A stretch of 64,000 nucleotides of DNA from Ciona savignyi (Eukaryota > Chordata > Ascidiacea > Phlebobranchia > Cionidae): NCBI GenBank assembly GCA_000149265.1, contig CH003278.1:579551-643550 (forward strand), read 5' to 3'. Positions 14,001 to 25,636 of this stretch are shown piece after piece (position 1 is the stretch's first letter; every line of letters begins with the position of its first letter). The translations under genes and the position numbers were made by a program. A model generated the notes under the pieces. The model did no database searches. It was not told where the DNA came from and worked only from the letters and a program-made list of their open reading frames with translations.

Positions 14001-15300
14001 AGGGTTTTTATAAGGTATTCTTGATATCAATACATCATTAGCAACAAGCATCTATTAAAATATTTCATCTGGTTTTTGACTATATTCAGCACACAGACCA
14101 TCAACGACTTTAATAAATAAATCAATGGGTACCTTATTACGTGGTGCTATAAGTAGAAAAATATAGGTGATCGAATTGCCTTAATCTAATAAGAAATTTC
14201 AAATAGGGCAAATATAGAACATGAAAAGATGTGCCATATTAAAATACTTTTGCTAACTTTTTTTTATAAACAAAAGTGCCTAAGCAACATTATTAAACAA
14301 GAATACCAATATTATATTCTGTACTTACCAGCTTAGCAGTAGAAAAAGTATTGTATAAAAGTCTTCAGTTCCAAGAAAACTTAGCGCTTTCATAAAGGTT
14401 GTCAAATAAGGTCGTCTGTGTTCTTGTATGGTAAGAAGCACCGGAGTACCAACCAAAATCCCATCTAAGAGTTTGTGCCGGAACCATCTACCAGCAACAC
14501 CAAAATTGTCTAAAGATAATCAAGATGTTTTATAAATAGAAGATGGTCTAAAATATGTTTTACGAACTACTCCTAACAGCCTGTATATATAAATACGAAC
14601 TACTCCTAACAGCCTGTTCGAATAAGGCAGATTACAAAGATAGTTTCAACCCACATAATTCCTGTGAGCTGTAAAGAACTGTTTAGAACAGCGTCTTTTA
14701 AAATTCAGGAACTTTTTTAGCTATAAGCTTAATGTGCAGAATTATGGGTAAGAAATAAAGGGATACATAAAATAGAACGCTAATCCTCTGACAGATTATA
14801 AACAACTTATTTTAAATTCTGGTATTGTTATTGGTAGTATTTTACAAATGACTCTAGTTTAATTAAACCAATTTTAGGGAAAATTTATGAAACAATATAT
14901 TTCTCACACCTTTATTATGCATTTCCCAACACACCACAAAGACAAAATTAAAATTGACACAAAAAAATTAAACTCCTGTTTCGTTTCGACAAATGGCTAA
15001 AAAACAAGCTGCTGAGAAAAAATATAAATACTGTTTATAAATAAAATAAACCTTTGACATGGTTCCAGCAATATAAATAACGACACACAAGTATCTGACA
15101 ACTAATAACGCAATTTACCACATGTTGTCAGGGATAAAAATTGGCATAACTTATTCTATCTTTACTTAAACATATTTACCTATTGGGGCATGTACATAAG
15201 GGTCACAACATTTTCCTTTTCCACTGGACTCGCAGTTTTCAGAGTTACTTCGTTGGCATAGTTCTTCTTGAAGTGACAGAGTACCACTTCTAAGAGACAT
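2075..15300 (-). CDS. SGPP: PAP2-superfamily phosphatase, sphingosine-1-phosphate phosphatase-like
   Basis: Nine exons on the minus strand: 15180-15300, 14329-14509, 12261-12401, 9916-10040, 9508-9614, 9031-9162, 6241-6385, 2784-2956 and 2075-2353. All introns are GT/AG, phases agree, and the total is 1404 nt (467 aa; SGPP1 is about 440 aa). All three PAP2 signatures are visible: K126-X6-R133P134 in exon 3, P151-S-H-H154 in exon 4, and S197R198-X5-H204-X3-D208 in exon 5. Hydrophobic segments alternate throughout, as expected for a multi-pass ER enzyme, and the tail after residue ~380 is acidic before a last membrane segment. SGPP enzymes dephosphorylate sphingosine-1-phosphate in the ER. The family is firm; the exact substrate is inferred from the order of motifs and similarity of exons 5-7 to SGPP1/2. 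Exon 6 could be misread with a closer AG at about 9051, but that choice breaks the reading frame. Confidence 0.85.
7896..8991. mobile_element. piggyBac-like TTAA-flanked element, copy 1
   Basis: A 1.1-kb unit bounded by TTAA on both sides, with terminal inverted repeats reading TTAACTCTTTC inward. A subterminal hairpin follows (CCAACTCGC ... GCGAGTTGG, around 7911-7936). A second, closely similar copy lies at 44521-45610. TTAA target sites are the hallmark of the piggyBac superfamily. No transposase is present, so it is presumably non-autonomous. A roughly 100-codon frame at 8220-8519 is open in both copies. It sits in intron 6 of the SGPP-like gene. Confidence 0.8.
11112..11381 (+). pseudogene. 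Broken exon of a repetitive uncharacterised protein family
   Basis: The exon-like block starts after an acceptor (AAACAG at about 11106-11111) and ends before GTAAGT at about 11382. Its frame encodes a Pro/Ser/Thr-rich stretch, then a segment like FSQKQLNALIRDL. The frame is then lost by one base near 11312. Shifting the frame restores a charged helix (KEKAELIALRLKERN). This helix resembles one I associate with a family of multicopy, probably transposon-linked proteins in invertebrates; that recollection needs a database check. It lies antisense within intron 3 of the SGPP-like gene, and no further exons were found. Confidence 0.45.
12888..13589. mobile_element. Non-autonomous hAT element (MITE) with intact TSD
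   Basis: The termini are imperfect inverted repeats: TAGGGCTGCGAATTAACGG at the left and, in reverse complement, TAGAGGTGCGAAAAATTAAC at the right. An exact 8-bp target-site duplication CTTATTAT flanks it (12880-12887 and 13590-13597). The 8-bp TSD and the TAGGG start fit the hAT superfamily. The 702-bp interior has inverted blocks (GGTTAACCGTTAACC near each end; GTAATTACG-type palindromes around 13315-13390) and no transposase. It lies in intron 2 of the SGPP-like gene. Confidence 0.88.
14561..14617. repeat. Local direct duplication
   Basis: A 24-bp sequence starting TACGAACTACTCC occurs at 14561-14584 and exactly again at 14594-14617, within intron 1 of the SGPP-like gene. No function is suggested. 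Confidence 0.8.
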
Positions 15301-16177
15301 GATGCAAAAATTGACAAGAGAAAATTACCTAACTCTTCAACTACTGGTATAGCTTAATATAAGGATTCCATTTCATATATATACCAGTGGTACGTTTCCT
15401 ATAGGTAAAAAATATCTTGGTAAAATTTGGGTAAACTCTTTTTGACATGTGCAAATTTTAGTAGAAGGTGATATGGTGTGAGCTAAACTTGCCTAGTTGT
15501 TAACCATGAGCATGTTGGTTTTAATATAAAAATGACATAAAAATAACAAGTAGGGTACAATGTATTAATAAATACAATTAACCCAACAGTTTAAACCAGT
15601 TTATTATTTTACACGTTTTCTTTGTGGGCTAGCCTTTACTAATTGTCGGTCTCCGATACCGGTAAGCCTATCTAATAAAATGCAGTACCGGTATATAACC
15701 ATTAACTATATATTTTAAATAATATATAAGGAATATAATATACCTACACGGGCAAATACATATTACTCAAACATGTTGGGATCTGTATAATAACGTATTG
15801 CTCTCCCCGTTAAACGGTTTTACTACCTCCCAGCAGAAATACGCGCGTTACTGCTGACCTACATACCTTCTGTCTTTGTATGGCGAACATATCCGTCACG
15901 CGTGTAAAGAAAAAAAGGCTGAATTAATTTTAATTGATTGATTTTTTACATTTGAACTGAGGCCTAAATTGGGTTAAAATGGTTATACATTTTTAGTTGT
16001 AAAAATTGTAAAATTGGGACATTTTTATTTCGAACATTTCCGGTTTTATTGTATAACAAAGCACTTTGTCACGTAAATCGCTAGAAATAGGTACAGTATA
16101 CCGAGTTCAGGACATGACTTCAGAAGTTGTTTATAAGTTTTTCGGTATATGGCGGTTAATATACAGTACAAAATAAG

Positions 16178-18792
16178 ATGTCTTCAATGAAATTCCCGCC
16201 GAATGTCGCTCTGAATGGAACTGGAAGGTTTTCTCGTGATGTGAACGAATCAATAAAAGAAGTTGAAAAAAAGTAGGTCGGTCAGCATTATTGTGACCAT
16301 TAGTGTTATACTACCGGTAGTGTTATAACCGTTAATGGGAACAATATGCTCTTGTTTAAGTGAAAATGTTTTTTTGATTACAGAGATCTTTTATTCGACT
16401 GAGTGTAGATGTATTTTGGCTTTTTGGGCAATTAATCCACTCAACAGAGGTTGACTGATAATACTGTAGTTTTTTTAAAAGGCTTAACAAAAACTGTAGC
16501 AAAGTCCCATCGTATTTTACACACCATAAATACATGTATCCTGACTGGGATACATAGCATTTGCTTGTTTTGTATTGTGATTCACCTCTTTCCCTCGGAT
16601 ATAAACATGATTAACCGATGGAAACATGGAATCCCGATTAACTGCGTTGATTATTTAACTTTCATTAATGTACTTGTCAAAGTAATATAACCGCAGAGGT
16701 GCGTCTACTATACAAGTTTTGGAATCGTAAAATAGCAGGTGTGACCCAATGGTTCCATAATTGGTACGCACTCTCGGGTGGTAAAATACCTTGGTAAGGT
16801 TTTATTTGATGTAAACGAATCAACTTAGGACGGGTTGTATATGTTCACAAAAATTGTTTGTAAAACTTTATAGGTTAGAAGACATAGACAAGCGAATCGC
16901 TACCTTAAATGTCCAATTTGACGATTTGCAAGTCTTAGCCAACGACGTTGCCGAAAAATACGAAAAGACTGCTAGTCGACCGGATTTTACTATGGACAGA
17001 AAATCTTTGCTAGAGGTAGAAAATAATTTAGTCGCTATGGCATTATATATTCGTTTTAAGGAAGGGGAAATGTGGGGTATGAGAATATGCAAAATGCTTA
17101 CATAGATACTAGGTAGGTAGGGTGGGATATTCATCTTTATTCCCGTAAATGGGAAAACCAAGGGGGTTAACACACGGGCAATCGTCAGATCACCTCGCGC
17201 CCATCGTCGGGTTGCCGGAGCTATTGCAGTTTGTTGTATATGATAGATACGTTCCTTCAATTTGGTAGAACCCATTAATCCGCTGGGTTCAGGCAATGTC
17301 CGCAAAGTGCCTTGCCCAAGGACACAACCGACTAGCTAGCGATACTTTTGTACTTGTATAGTTCATGTGCTGACACGTTTGGTATTTGGTGTATTATAGA
17401 TGATTTGTATTACTCTTGGAGTTTGGTCCACACGAGTACACCATGTTCATCGTAGAACAGTATACTTATGTTTTAACCAGCAGTTTTAAGTAATTTAATA
17501 ATTTTCATGTTTTATCCCCATAAATAAAAAAAATCGAGAGAGCTATCACAAGATTAATCATGACGTCCACGTACGGTGTGTAATTAGGACAGTTAAGTAT
17601 TATAAGACCCATTAATTTACCAATTTATGTGATGTGCTACTTCCAAGAACACAGATTGTCTAGTCAGTCGGCTGATATCGAGGTTACTACCTTTCGCTTC
17701 TCTTCCTGGTTTATAAACCCGGGCGGACAATTTGCAGGATATTTTAGACCACAAGTTACCCGACGGGGACATTCGACTTATGTGCCGCTACATTAAACAC
17801 CTTGAGACAATCATTTTACGGAGCATTTGGAAAAAGGACTCGAAGTTTACGAGGATACGATCAATTCCTCAGATCCACAAAGAGAGAAACAATGATTGGT
17901 AATTTAAATATAAAAAATACATGTGGAACTTCTCACGTTTTTAAAATATATTTTGTTTAATAAATAAAAGTTGCCTTAAAATTCAAAACAATATTCGGTT
18001 ATATAGCACTAACGAACATTATATATATAAATTCGACACGTCGATGATAAGTGATTTCGCATCTAACAGTACAAATAAATATCGTACTGTAAACCACATA
18101 GTTGTGAACTTTAGGTACAACCGTAATTCAGCGTGAACATCATTCTGTGTTATTTTTGCAGGTCATTGTATAACGCGTATGACGAAATATGCGGTAAACT
18201 GAATATTTCGAACAGTGGGAAGCCAAACAGTTGCGTGTACCAGTTGTTTTCTTTCCTGCAAGACTGCCAGCCGCGACCGCTTACATACAAACCGCACACA
18301 TCAAGAAGATTGAGCACAATGGATCCACAATCACTAAAAAGTCTGACATTGTTCATAAGATATTTTACAAGTTATATATTTATCAAATATATATGTATAT
18401 ATATATATTTTCTATTGAGAGCCTTTAAACACGTTTCCCGTCGTCAGAATACCACTTCCCAAATGTAATGGTTAGCCACTACAAAAACGGCACATTTGTT
18501 ATATTCTTACGGCACTTTAGAAGAAACAATCTGAAATGCTTATCACATTTGAAACCAAAATCGGTGTTTCTTGTTTACTTTAAACTAACCTTTATTTCCA
18601 GTCAGAAACAACGAAAACTCATCAGATGAAAAAACTTCCGGCAAACCTGAGTACATTGGCAACTTAACTGATGAAAGCGTGGTTGACTACGCCCTTTCGA
18701 TTGTTTCTAGCAATGTTCAAAATATTCAACTTGCAGGATTTTTAAAATCTTGTATTTTGGTTGTAAAGGAACACTTTCTTGCTCCCATATGA
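16178..18792 (+). CDS. Unrecognised 255-aa protein with N-terminal coiled-coil-like segment
   Basis: Five exons fit together with GT/AG sites and consistent phases: 16178-16272, 16874-17015, 17738-17898, 18162-18340 and 18602-18792 (768 nt). The protein starts MSSMKFPPNVALNG. Residues ~25-65 are charged and helical in heptad-like spacing (for example IKEVEKKLEDIDKRIATL), followed by a mixed basic central part and a more hydrophobic C-terminal helix (VDYALSIVSSNVQNIQLAGF). I do not recognise the family. The exon 4 donor is the weakest call: GTCTGA at 18341 is poor, but two further GT sites downstream have the same phase and would lengthen the protein. The exon 2 donor at 17016 is followed by open frame, so a longer form is possible. 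The gene is divergent from the SGPP-like gene (about 880 bp between starts). Confidence 0.6.
17111..17341 (-). repeat. tRNA-derived SINE, head-truncated
   Basis: A well-preserved body of the SINE family, read on the minus strand from the CTAGCTAGTCGGTTGTGTCC segment to the GAATATCCCAC tail end. The tRNA-like head is missing beyond 17341. It lies in intron 2 of the unrecognised 16178-18792 gene. Confidence 0.85.
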
Positions 18793-19418
18793 CAAGATAA
18801 AATTTAAACACATATTTTGATATGGTTATGAATAAGCGGACAAAGTTGTGTATTTATTAAATGGCTTTGCGTAGGTTAGGGCCATGCACACGCTCGCGAG
18901 TAAGGTCGGATGCACACTTAAATTGTAGTGAACCTACTCTTTAGCGCGGACGCGGCCAAAAGTTTGTTTCGTTGGTCCTGGATTTGAATATTTTGCCAAT
19001 TTTGTTCTTTTAAAAAGTATATATGTGCAGGCCTACGCTTCCAAATAGTTAACTTCGTTCAGTTATTCTTTTTAAATTTAAAAAGTGTATTAAATAGAGA
19101 TTCAATCGTTGTTAACATTTTTGACCTTGTCATAGAAAATGGTTAAAACGGATATTTTGCTCATTTTAAAGTCAATCATATTTATGTAATTACAGCTAGA
19201 TATATCAATAAATATGTAACTATTTGTAAAACTGTGTTAAGTAATGCAATTTTTATGTTTTTGGGTTTGTCAAGACAGACTGACGTGATAATTGCGCATT
19301 CCAAATTATTTACGTGTCATCCATTTTTTCGGTTGTGTTTGCACTGGTATTCTGTATTTTCAACTCAATTCATCAGATCTGGAATTTTGTTTTGTTAAAA
19401 AAAATTTTAGGGACGAAA

Positions 19419-22338
19419 ATGGCATCTTCACTCGGGCTTGTGGTAAGTACAAATAAAATTTAATGTAGTTTCCAAAATATGTACATTTAAAAATGTAAAA
19501 GCCCTATAAGCTTATAGCCGATTGTCAGAGTCGTATTGCAAAAATGAACAGTGCCTGATATGATCACATGTTGCTACAACATATTAAATTATTCTGTGTT
19601 CTAACAACCAAATCAGGAACATGCGTGTATTTTAACACAAACATTACTCGTACTACCAGATAGTTGTCACGTGTGCCATTGCTATGCTCTCATACTAAGG
19701 AAAGTAACTGACTTTAAACCTGCACCGTTGTTACTTTATGGGCATAAGCAGCTACATGATTAGGGTGCCTCTAATTACTACAAGAGCGCTTAGGGAACCC
19801 CCCAACCCTCTAAGCGATCCTGTAGTAATTAGAGCAAATGCAGGTTTAATACCATTAACCACTTTATTGCACTATTAGGGACTGCTCATAATTTTTTATA
19901 ACCTGTGTGTTTTATGAATTGTATAAAAATAAAATTTTATTGAAGCGCGGTATAATTTTAGGATTAAGTTAAAGCCACAAATAAATGTATTTTATCAACT
20001 GTGCTGTGGATGTGTTCACAGCTGCGATTTCCTATGCAGTGACACCAGTAAACATCGAAACATGTAATCCATGATTTCGAAAATGGAAGTGTAGATTTTA
20101 AAAGCTTTTTAAGCTATGAATGTAATCCAGCTATTATTACTAATTTTTTCTATACCACAAAACGCAGAACAACCATTTAGTAAACTGTAATCAATGTTTA
20201 GTATTTCTTAAGTTATATTTTTTTTTAATTTGGGATTATACTATAAAGTTTGTTTTATTAATAGATTATGCTTGTAATTAGGTTACTTTGATGTAATTTG
20301 TTTTACTCAAATGTAAATTTATTACAAAGTTTTCATAAATTAATGAAAAGATAGAAAATTGTAAAATGTGTTTAGTTAGACCAAATTAGGTACACTTTGC
20401 AATTCTGCACTGACAATATGATTATAATTCCAAGTTGAGACGCGGGGTGTCCACAAGTGCTCTTCATCTCAATATGGTGCGAACACCAATTTCCAACGTT
20501 TGGTTTGACTGGATGCTATGCTCAAGCCTTGTACTCTGCTTCTGTGAAGAGTAAAACAAAGGAAAAGGTTGCCAAAGATCTCGTAACTGCAGGAGATATA
20601 TTAAAAAGCCAGAAAGTGTTTGATTATATGAATGATCCATTTATAAAAAGTGAACTCAAACTTGGTAAGATTAAGGATTTTTTATGTCTTTTGGTGAATG
20701 TGTTTCACTGCATATGATATATTTATTACATGTAAGGTTTTCGGAAAGTGACAAAAACATACAGAATGTTGATATTTAAATTGTACGATATTTTGTAAAG
20801 AATCCATAGTGTATATAATTCTTTCCTTAGTAAACCAACATTCTATTTTAAGTGTTCAATATGCTTAGGCACTTGTTGTATTGTAACATTAGCTTATATA
20901 TAATTCAAGTATGTTCGTGATTTTTACCTATTTAGTTTTTCCCTAAACTGTATAGACGAACATTTAAAAGAGTATGTTATGTTCTTAGGAACATAATTTA
21001 AAATATCCTAATAACTTAACGGTATTTTCCAAATAGGTCATTTTAAAGAAGTAGCAACAAAAGCAGGAATGTCTACCACAAGCATCAACTTCTTTGGTGA
21101 GTGAAGTTTATTTACAATGTGGTTAGTGTCAGAAAGCTGGTGAACAAAACCACAACTTTCTATAAATAATTTTTACTCTTTGGATCAGCACTTTAATGAT
21201 GTTGTTTTATTAACTCAGTATATTAATAAAACTAAAAATCGGCCAAGTCATACACACCGCACTGCATTTTGACAAAATATTTTTTTCTAATCTCAAAGAG
21301 ATCAAAAAATATTTAAGTACGCTAACGTCATCCATTAAATTCTTTTCTTCTTTCCGACTGATTCGCTTGGTGGATTAGTGGTTCACCTTTTAGCTGAAGG
21401 GTTGCAGACTCGAAACTGGTCGCTAAGCGTTTTTCCATTTATGGGTATAAAACCTGTATAAGCTATTCTATATCTTAGTCTTCGTAGTTTCCAGCAACTG
21501 CATCTGAAATGAATTGCTTTAAATTCAGGTGTACTTGCCGAGAACAACCGCCTGAATTTGATAAGCGGTGTATCCGACATCTTTGCACGACTCATGGCTG
21601 CCGAACGTGGGGAAGTACCTGCAAGTGTCACCACAGCGCAGCCGTTAGACGCAAAGCAAAAGAAAGAAGTTGAAGCTGCACTTGCCAAGTTCGTCCAATC
21701 AAAGGAGAAAATTGTGCTCTCAGAAGAGGTTAGTTCGAATAAAACTCTGACATATGCTAAGGTCACCAAAACTCCATTGCAATTGCTGGGTTGGCCCTAA
21801 ATTATCGTTTTGTTTGTGGACTAGAAAAATGATAAAAACTTATTTAAATGCATATGTTGAACACTTTTTTCTAATAATGTCTTGGTAGCGGAAAATCCTG
21901 TCCAAAACTAAGCTAAAAAAATTACCAACCATTTTATTATGCAATATGCAAACTTGGACAGACAACATTGGGTTTATTGATATGCGGAAATTGTATAATG
22001 CCATTCCTAACTTGGTTGTCTTTGCGGTTATACTACTGCATATAGCACTTTTTTTTACTTGTTTTAACGACTGTGAATTGTAGTTTTTTCCTTTTTTGTA
22101 ATAATAATAATTTATCGTTGTGCCGTAAATATAGGGGAAACATTAAACTACTCAGCAAAGTTAAAACTTAATCCATTGCTGTAAATCCTTAACATCTCGT
22201 TTTATTCAGGTTGACCCAACTTTACTTGGTGGAATGGTTGTAAACATAGGAGATGAGTACACCAACATGAAATATATTGATATGTCTACTTCTAGCAAAA
22301 TCAAAACCTACATGGATATGATCAAACAATCAATTTAG
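19419..22338 (+). CDS. ATP5PO: ATP synthase subunit O (OSCP), mitochondrial, with apparent 1-base insertion
   Basis: OSCP links the F1 head of mitochondrial ATP synthase to the peripheral stalk. Exons: 19419-19442, 20435-20664, 21037-21096, 21529-21728 and 22210-22338. A basic, Ser/Thr-rich presequence (exons 1-2, RRGVSTSALHLN) is followed by the family core: the YAQALYSAS block, an AENNRL block, and a C-terminal LLGGMVVNIGDEY block. In exon 2 the presequence and core are in different frames. One base too many lies in the TTT run at 20490-20492. Without it exon 2 is 229 nt, all phases agree, and the protein is 213 aa, equal to human OSCP. As written, exon 2 (230 nt) breaks the frame. Sequencing error, polymorphism or a real mutation cannot be told apart here. 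A possible trans-splice acceptor (TTTTAG at 19405-19410) lies 8 nt before the ATG. Confidence 0.93.
21355..21430 (+). repeat. SINE head fragment
   Basis: A tRNA-like head in plus orientation (GGTGGATTAGTGGTTCACC, then GGTTGCAGACTCGAAACTGG), followed directly by a short body remnant. It lies in intron 3 of the OSCP gene and appears internally deleted. Confidence 0.7.
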
Positions 22339-22395
22339 AAGATTCATACTTATTTATACCGTTCCTGGGTTCAAATTCGTTTCTGTCAAAATTTA

Positions 22396-22401
22396 AATAA
22401 A
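22396..22401 (+). promoter_or_regulatory. Poly(A) signal of OSCP gene
   Basis: Canonical AATAAA 58 nt after the OSCP stop codon, in the expected position for 3' end formation. Confidence 0.75.
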
Positions 22402-22640
22402 CCAGTTCCTATGATACGCGTTTTTTTCAGCAGCTTCGCGTTAATGGTTTTTATACGAAATGTCAGATAGCGGATTAAAGCGCTACTAATGATAATTTTA
22501 ATTGTTTTGCGCTGTCATATACGGATGTTTTGTGGTTTCTGTTAGAAGTAGGCCTGCAACGATGTATCGAAAATCGCAACCATTCCACTGTGATTCTTGT
22601 AAATGGGTAAAACTTTAAATTATTTCACATACTTGGGTGA

Positions 22641-22927
22641 GGATAGAATATACACATGTTTATCCCCGTGAATGGGAAAACAAGGGGGTTATTACATGGG
22701 CAATCGTCAGATCACCTCGCGCCCACCGTCGGGTTACCCGAGCTATTGCAGTGCGTTATGTATGATATACATGTTCCTTTAATTTGGTAGAACCCATTAA
22801 TCCGCTGGGTTCAGGCAATGTCCGTTACGTGCCTTGCCCAAGGACACAACCGACTAGCTAGCGACCAGTTTCGAATCTGCAACATTTTGGTTAAAACGCT
22901 CACTAAACCGCAAGACTAACCGGTCGA
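22641..22927 (-). repeat. tRNA-derived SINE, near full length
   Basis: A near-complete copy on the minus strand. The head at 22870-22927 carries the tRNA-like boxes, the body is well conserved, and the tail end is near 22641. It lies between OSCP and the tRNA-Arg gene. Confidence 0.85.
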
Positions 22928-23046
22928 ACGCTTACAGTTTTGTCATGGAAATTTTGGTAAAAATTTGTGTGAAAACAATATAAAACTTAAACTATCATGC
23001 TGCCATATTGACATTTATTCTAAATCGAAAAAGTAAATAAAATATG

Positions 23047-23120
23047 CATCCCTGCCGGGACTCGAACCCGGAACCTCTGGATTAGAAGTCCAGCGCGCTA
23101 ATCCATTGCGCCACAGAGAC
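23047..23120 (-). tRNA. tRNA-Arg (UCU)
   Basis: A 74-nt cloverleaf on the minus strand. The acceptor stem GTCTCTG pairs with CAGGGAT, giving two G-U type pairs. The D arm contains GGCGCAATGGATTAGCGC. The anticodon arm CTGGA-CTTCTAA-TCCAG gives anticodon TCT at positions 34-36, so Arg. The T arm CCGGG-TTCGAGT-CCCGG contains a perfect B box. There is no intron. A TTTT run about 5 nt downstream (plus strand 23036-23042 region) can serve as the Pol III terminator. The intact stems argue for a functional gene rather than a SINE head. Confidence 0.95.
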
Positions 23121-23867
23121 CACGTTTCCACCAGCGTCTAACGGGGAGAATGATCAATCTTGTTATTTACAACCACACAGGCTTTGGGAAATTATAACAA
23201 TCAAATAGACTAATAGAGGCTCCGATCACGAAGTCTTTGTAGAGCAGCAATTATGATTGTATTAAGAGCTAAAGTTATTATTTTATTAGCTACATATAAA
23301 TTTGAATCGCCTTAACAATAACTTGATCAACGCAACCGTAAAATCAGGTAACAATCTACAGTGTTAACCAACTGCAATTATTTTTTAAACTAAATTGACT
23401 GTACGCTATGTTTCTGTATGAAGAAACAAATGGGTCTGTAGGTTATATCCAATCACTTAATTGGCATAACTTATACAGTCAAACTTTATATCCATGTTCT
23501 AAAAATAAAGAATTCATGCAACTATACAAAAAAACAGAAAAAATACAAAAAACACAGCATAACTTTTTATTTATATTATTTTTAGTAAGGGTTTCCGTGT
23601 GGTTAGGTTTAAGGTGGTTTAGAAAAAAACGCTCAAGGTGGGTATTGGGTGTCTGCAGTTTTTGTTCGCATTGAAAATCGTTATCCATTTATGCAGACTT
23701 TTAGGTGACAAGCTGGTAATACAAGTGTTAATAGTAAATTATAGCCGATTGTTTTTTTTATTATTTTTTAAGGATTTGTTAAGGCTAAACTGAAATATTT
23801 TTATTTGAATATTTATTTTCCAGTATTATATTAAAGTTGGGTGTGGGTTCTCTTTTTTATATTAGTT
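23121..23867. other. Intergenic, no gene seen
   Basis: AT-rich sequence. An 88-codon plus-strand frame (23408-23674) and its antisense counterpart have no recognisable domain, and the underlying sequence is simple A/T-rich runs. I see nothing supportable here. Confidence 0.5.
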
Positions 23868-25634
23868 ATGGGTCCCATTTGAAAAAATGGGACACATATT
23901 GTTTTTGTCCGTTTTTTTTTTCTTTTTTTTTTTCTTTTTTTTTTTCGTCAAACGCTTGACAGGCATGGCTTGTGGCTCCGACATCTACCAAAAGGGATAA
24001 TGGAATCGCAATGAAACTTTGTGATTTGTTAGACCACATGGTCTAGATGAGCAGAAACCAAAATTTTGGGTAATATACCCAGGGGAATTCCCCTGGGAGG
24101 TGAAAAACCAAAACGGTATTTTTTTCAAAAATTTTAGCTTTTTTGGGCATAGCGCATGAACGGCTGCTCCAATTTTGATCAGATTTGGTAAAATAGTATC
24201 GTGTTAGCCACTGCGTTACCAATTAAAAGAAACAAAATATTTACCTAGGGAAATACCCTAAAAATGATGATATGTTTCTAAACCAAGATTGTGACAGGCA
24301 TGAATTGTGGCTCCGACATCTACCAGAACGGATAATAGAATCGCAATGAAACTTTGTCATATGTTAGACTCACATGGTCTTGATGAGCACGAAACCAAAA
24401 TTTTGGGTAATATACCTAGGGGAATTCCCCTGGGAGGTGAAAAACCAAAACGGTATTTTTTTCAAAAAAATTTAGCTTTTTTGGGCATAGCGCATGAACG
24501 ACTGCTCCAATTTTGATCAGATTTGGTAAAATAGTAGCGTGTTAGCCACTGCGTTACCAATTAAAAGAAACAAAATATTTACCTACGGAAATACCCTAAA
24601 AATGAAGATATGTTTCTAAATCAAGATTGTGACAGGCATGGATTGTGGCTAAGACATCTAACAGAAGGGATAATGGAATCGCAATGAAACTTCGTCATTT
24701 GTTAGACCACATGGTCTAGATATGCAGAAATCAAAATTGTGGGTGATAAATTTAGGGAAATTCCCCTGAGACCTTAAAAACCAAAACGGGATTTTTTTTA
24801 AAAAAAATAGCTTTTTACGGGATAGCGCTTAAACAGATTCTCCAATTTTAATCAGATTTGGTGAAATGGAAGTGCATTAGTCACTGATTTAACACTTAAA
24901 ACAAATAAAAAAAATTACCTAATGAAATACCCTAAAAAATAAGATTTTCTCCTTAAATCATGATAGCAACATGCATGTGCATGGCATGGCGCCCCGACAT
25001 GTACCAGAAAGAGTAATGGAATCGCAATAAAAATTTGAAATTTGTGAAAGAACATGGTCAAGATATGCACAAACTAGTAATTTTGGGTAATGAATTTAGG
25101 GGAATTCCCATGAGACGTTAAAAACCAAAAACGTTTTTTGTAATAAATTATCTTTTTGGGGCATAGCGCTTGAACGGCTGCTCTAATTTTGATCAGATTT
25201 GGTGAAATGTTAGACCATTAAACACTCTGAGTCAATTTATTAAAAGAACGAAAAACATTTATTTAGGTTAATTCCTTTAAAAACGAAAAATATGTACTTG
25301 AATTATGTTTGTGACAGGCATGCCATATCGCTACATATCCAACCAGGAGAGACTGACATATCCAACAAGGAGACAAATCAGAATAAAACTTTAAGAATTG
25401 TTACATAACATGACCCACATATGTAAAACAGAAACTTATCTACTAAACCCAGGGGAATTCCATTAAACCATGAAATCGGGCTATTTTGGAAATTTAGCTT
25501 TATTTTACCGACACGCTTGAAAACAAGCTTTAATTTAAAACAATAGTGATGAAATGTGCGTAAATTTAAGACGTTTATTCTTTTTTTTAACTACACATGG
25601 AAAATAAGTTTGGTTGCATAACTATGGGACCCAT
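23868..25634. repeat. Five-unit ~336-bp tandem array bracketed by inverted 11-mers
   Basis: Units begin with GACAGGCATG-like sequence at about 23958, 24293, 24631, 24968 and 25313 (spacing 335, 338, 337 and 345 bp). Units 1 and 2 are nearly identical and units 3-5 are progressively more diverged. Each has a landmark around an EcoRI-like palindrome, complete in units 1 and 2 as CCCAGGGGAATTCCCCTGGG (24078-24097 in unit 1). ATGGGTCCCAT at 23868-23878 and its reverse complement ATGGGACCCAT at 25624-25634 bracket the array. No coding frame persists between units. Confidence 0.8.
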
Positions 25635-25636
25635 GC

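Noticed and set aside
16451..16690. 79-codon plus-strand frame in intron 1 of the unrecognised gene
   Set aside because: No homology, no splice sites that fit, and phase disagrees with exons 1 and 2.
16868..17305. 145-codon minus-strand frame
   Set aside because: It is a shadow of exon 2 of the 16178-18792 gene fused to antisense SINE sequence.
23408..23688. Overlapping 88- and 69-codon frames
   Set aside because: Low-complexity AT-rich sequence, without recognisable domain or splice context.
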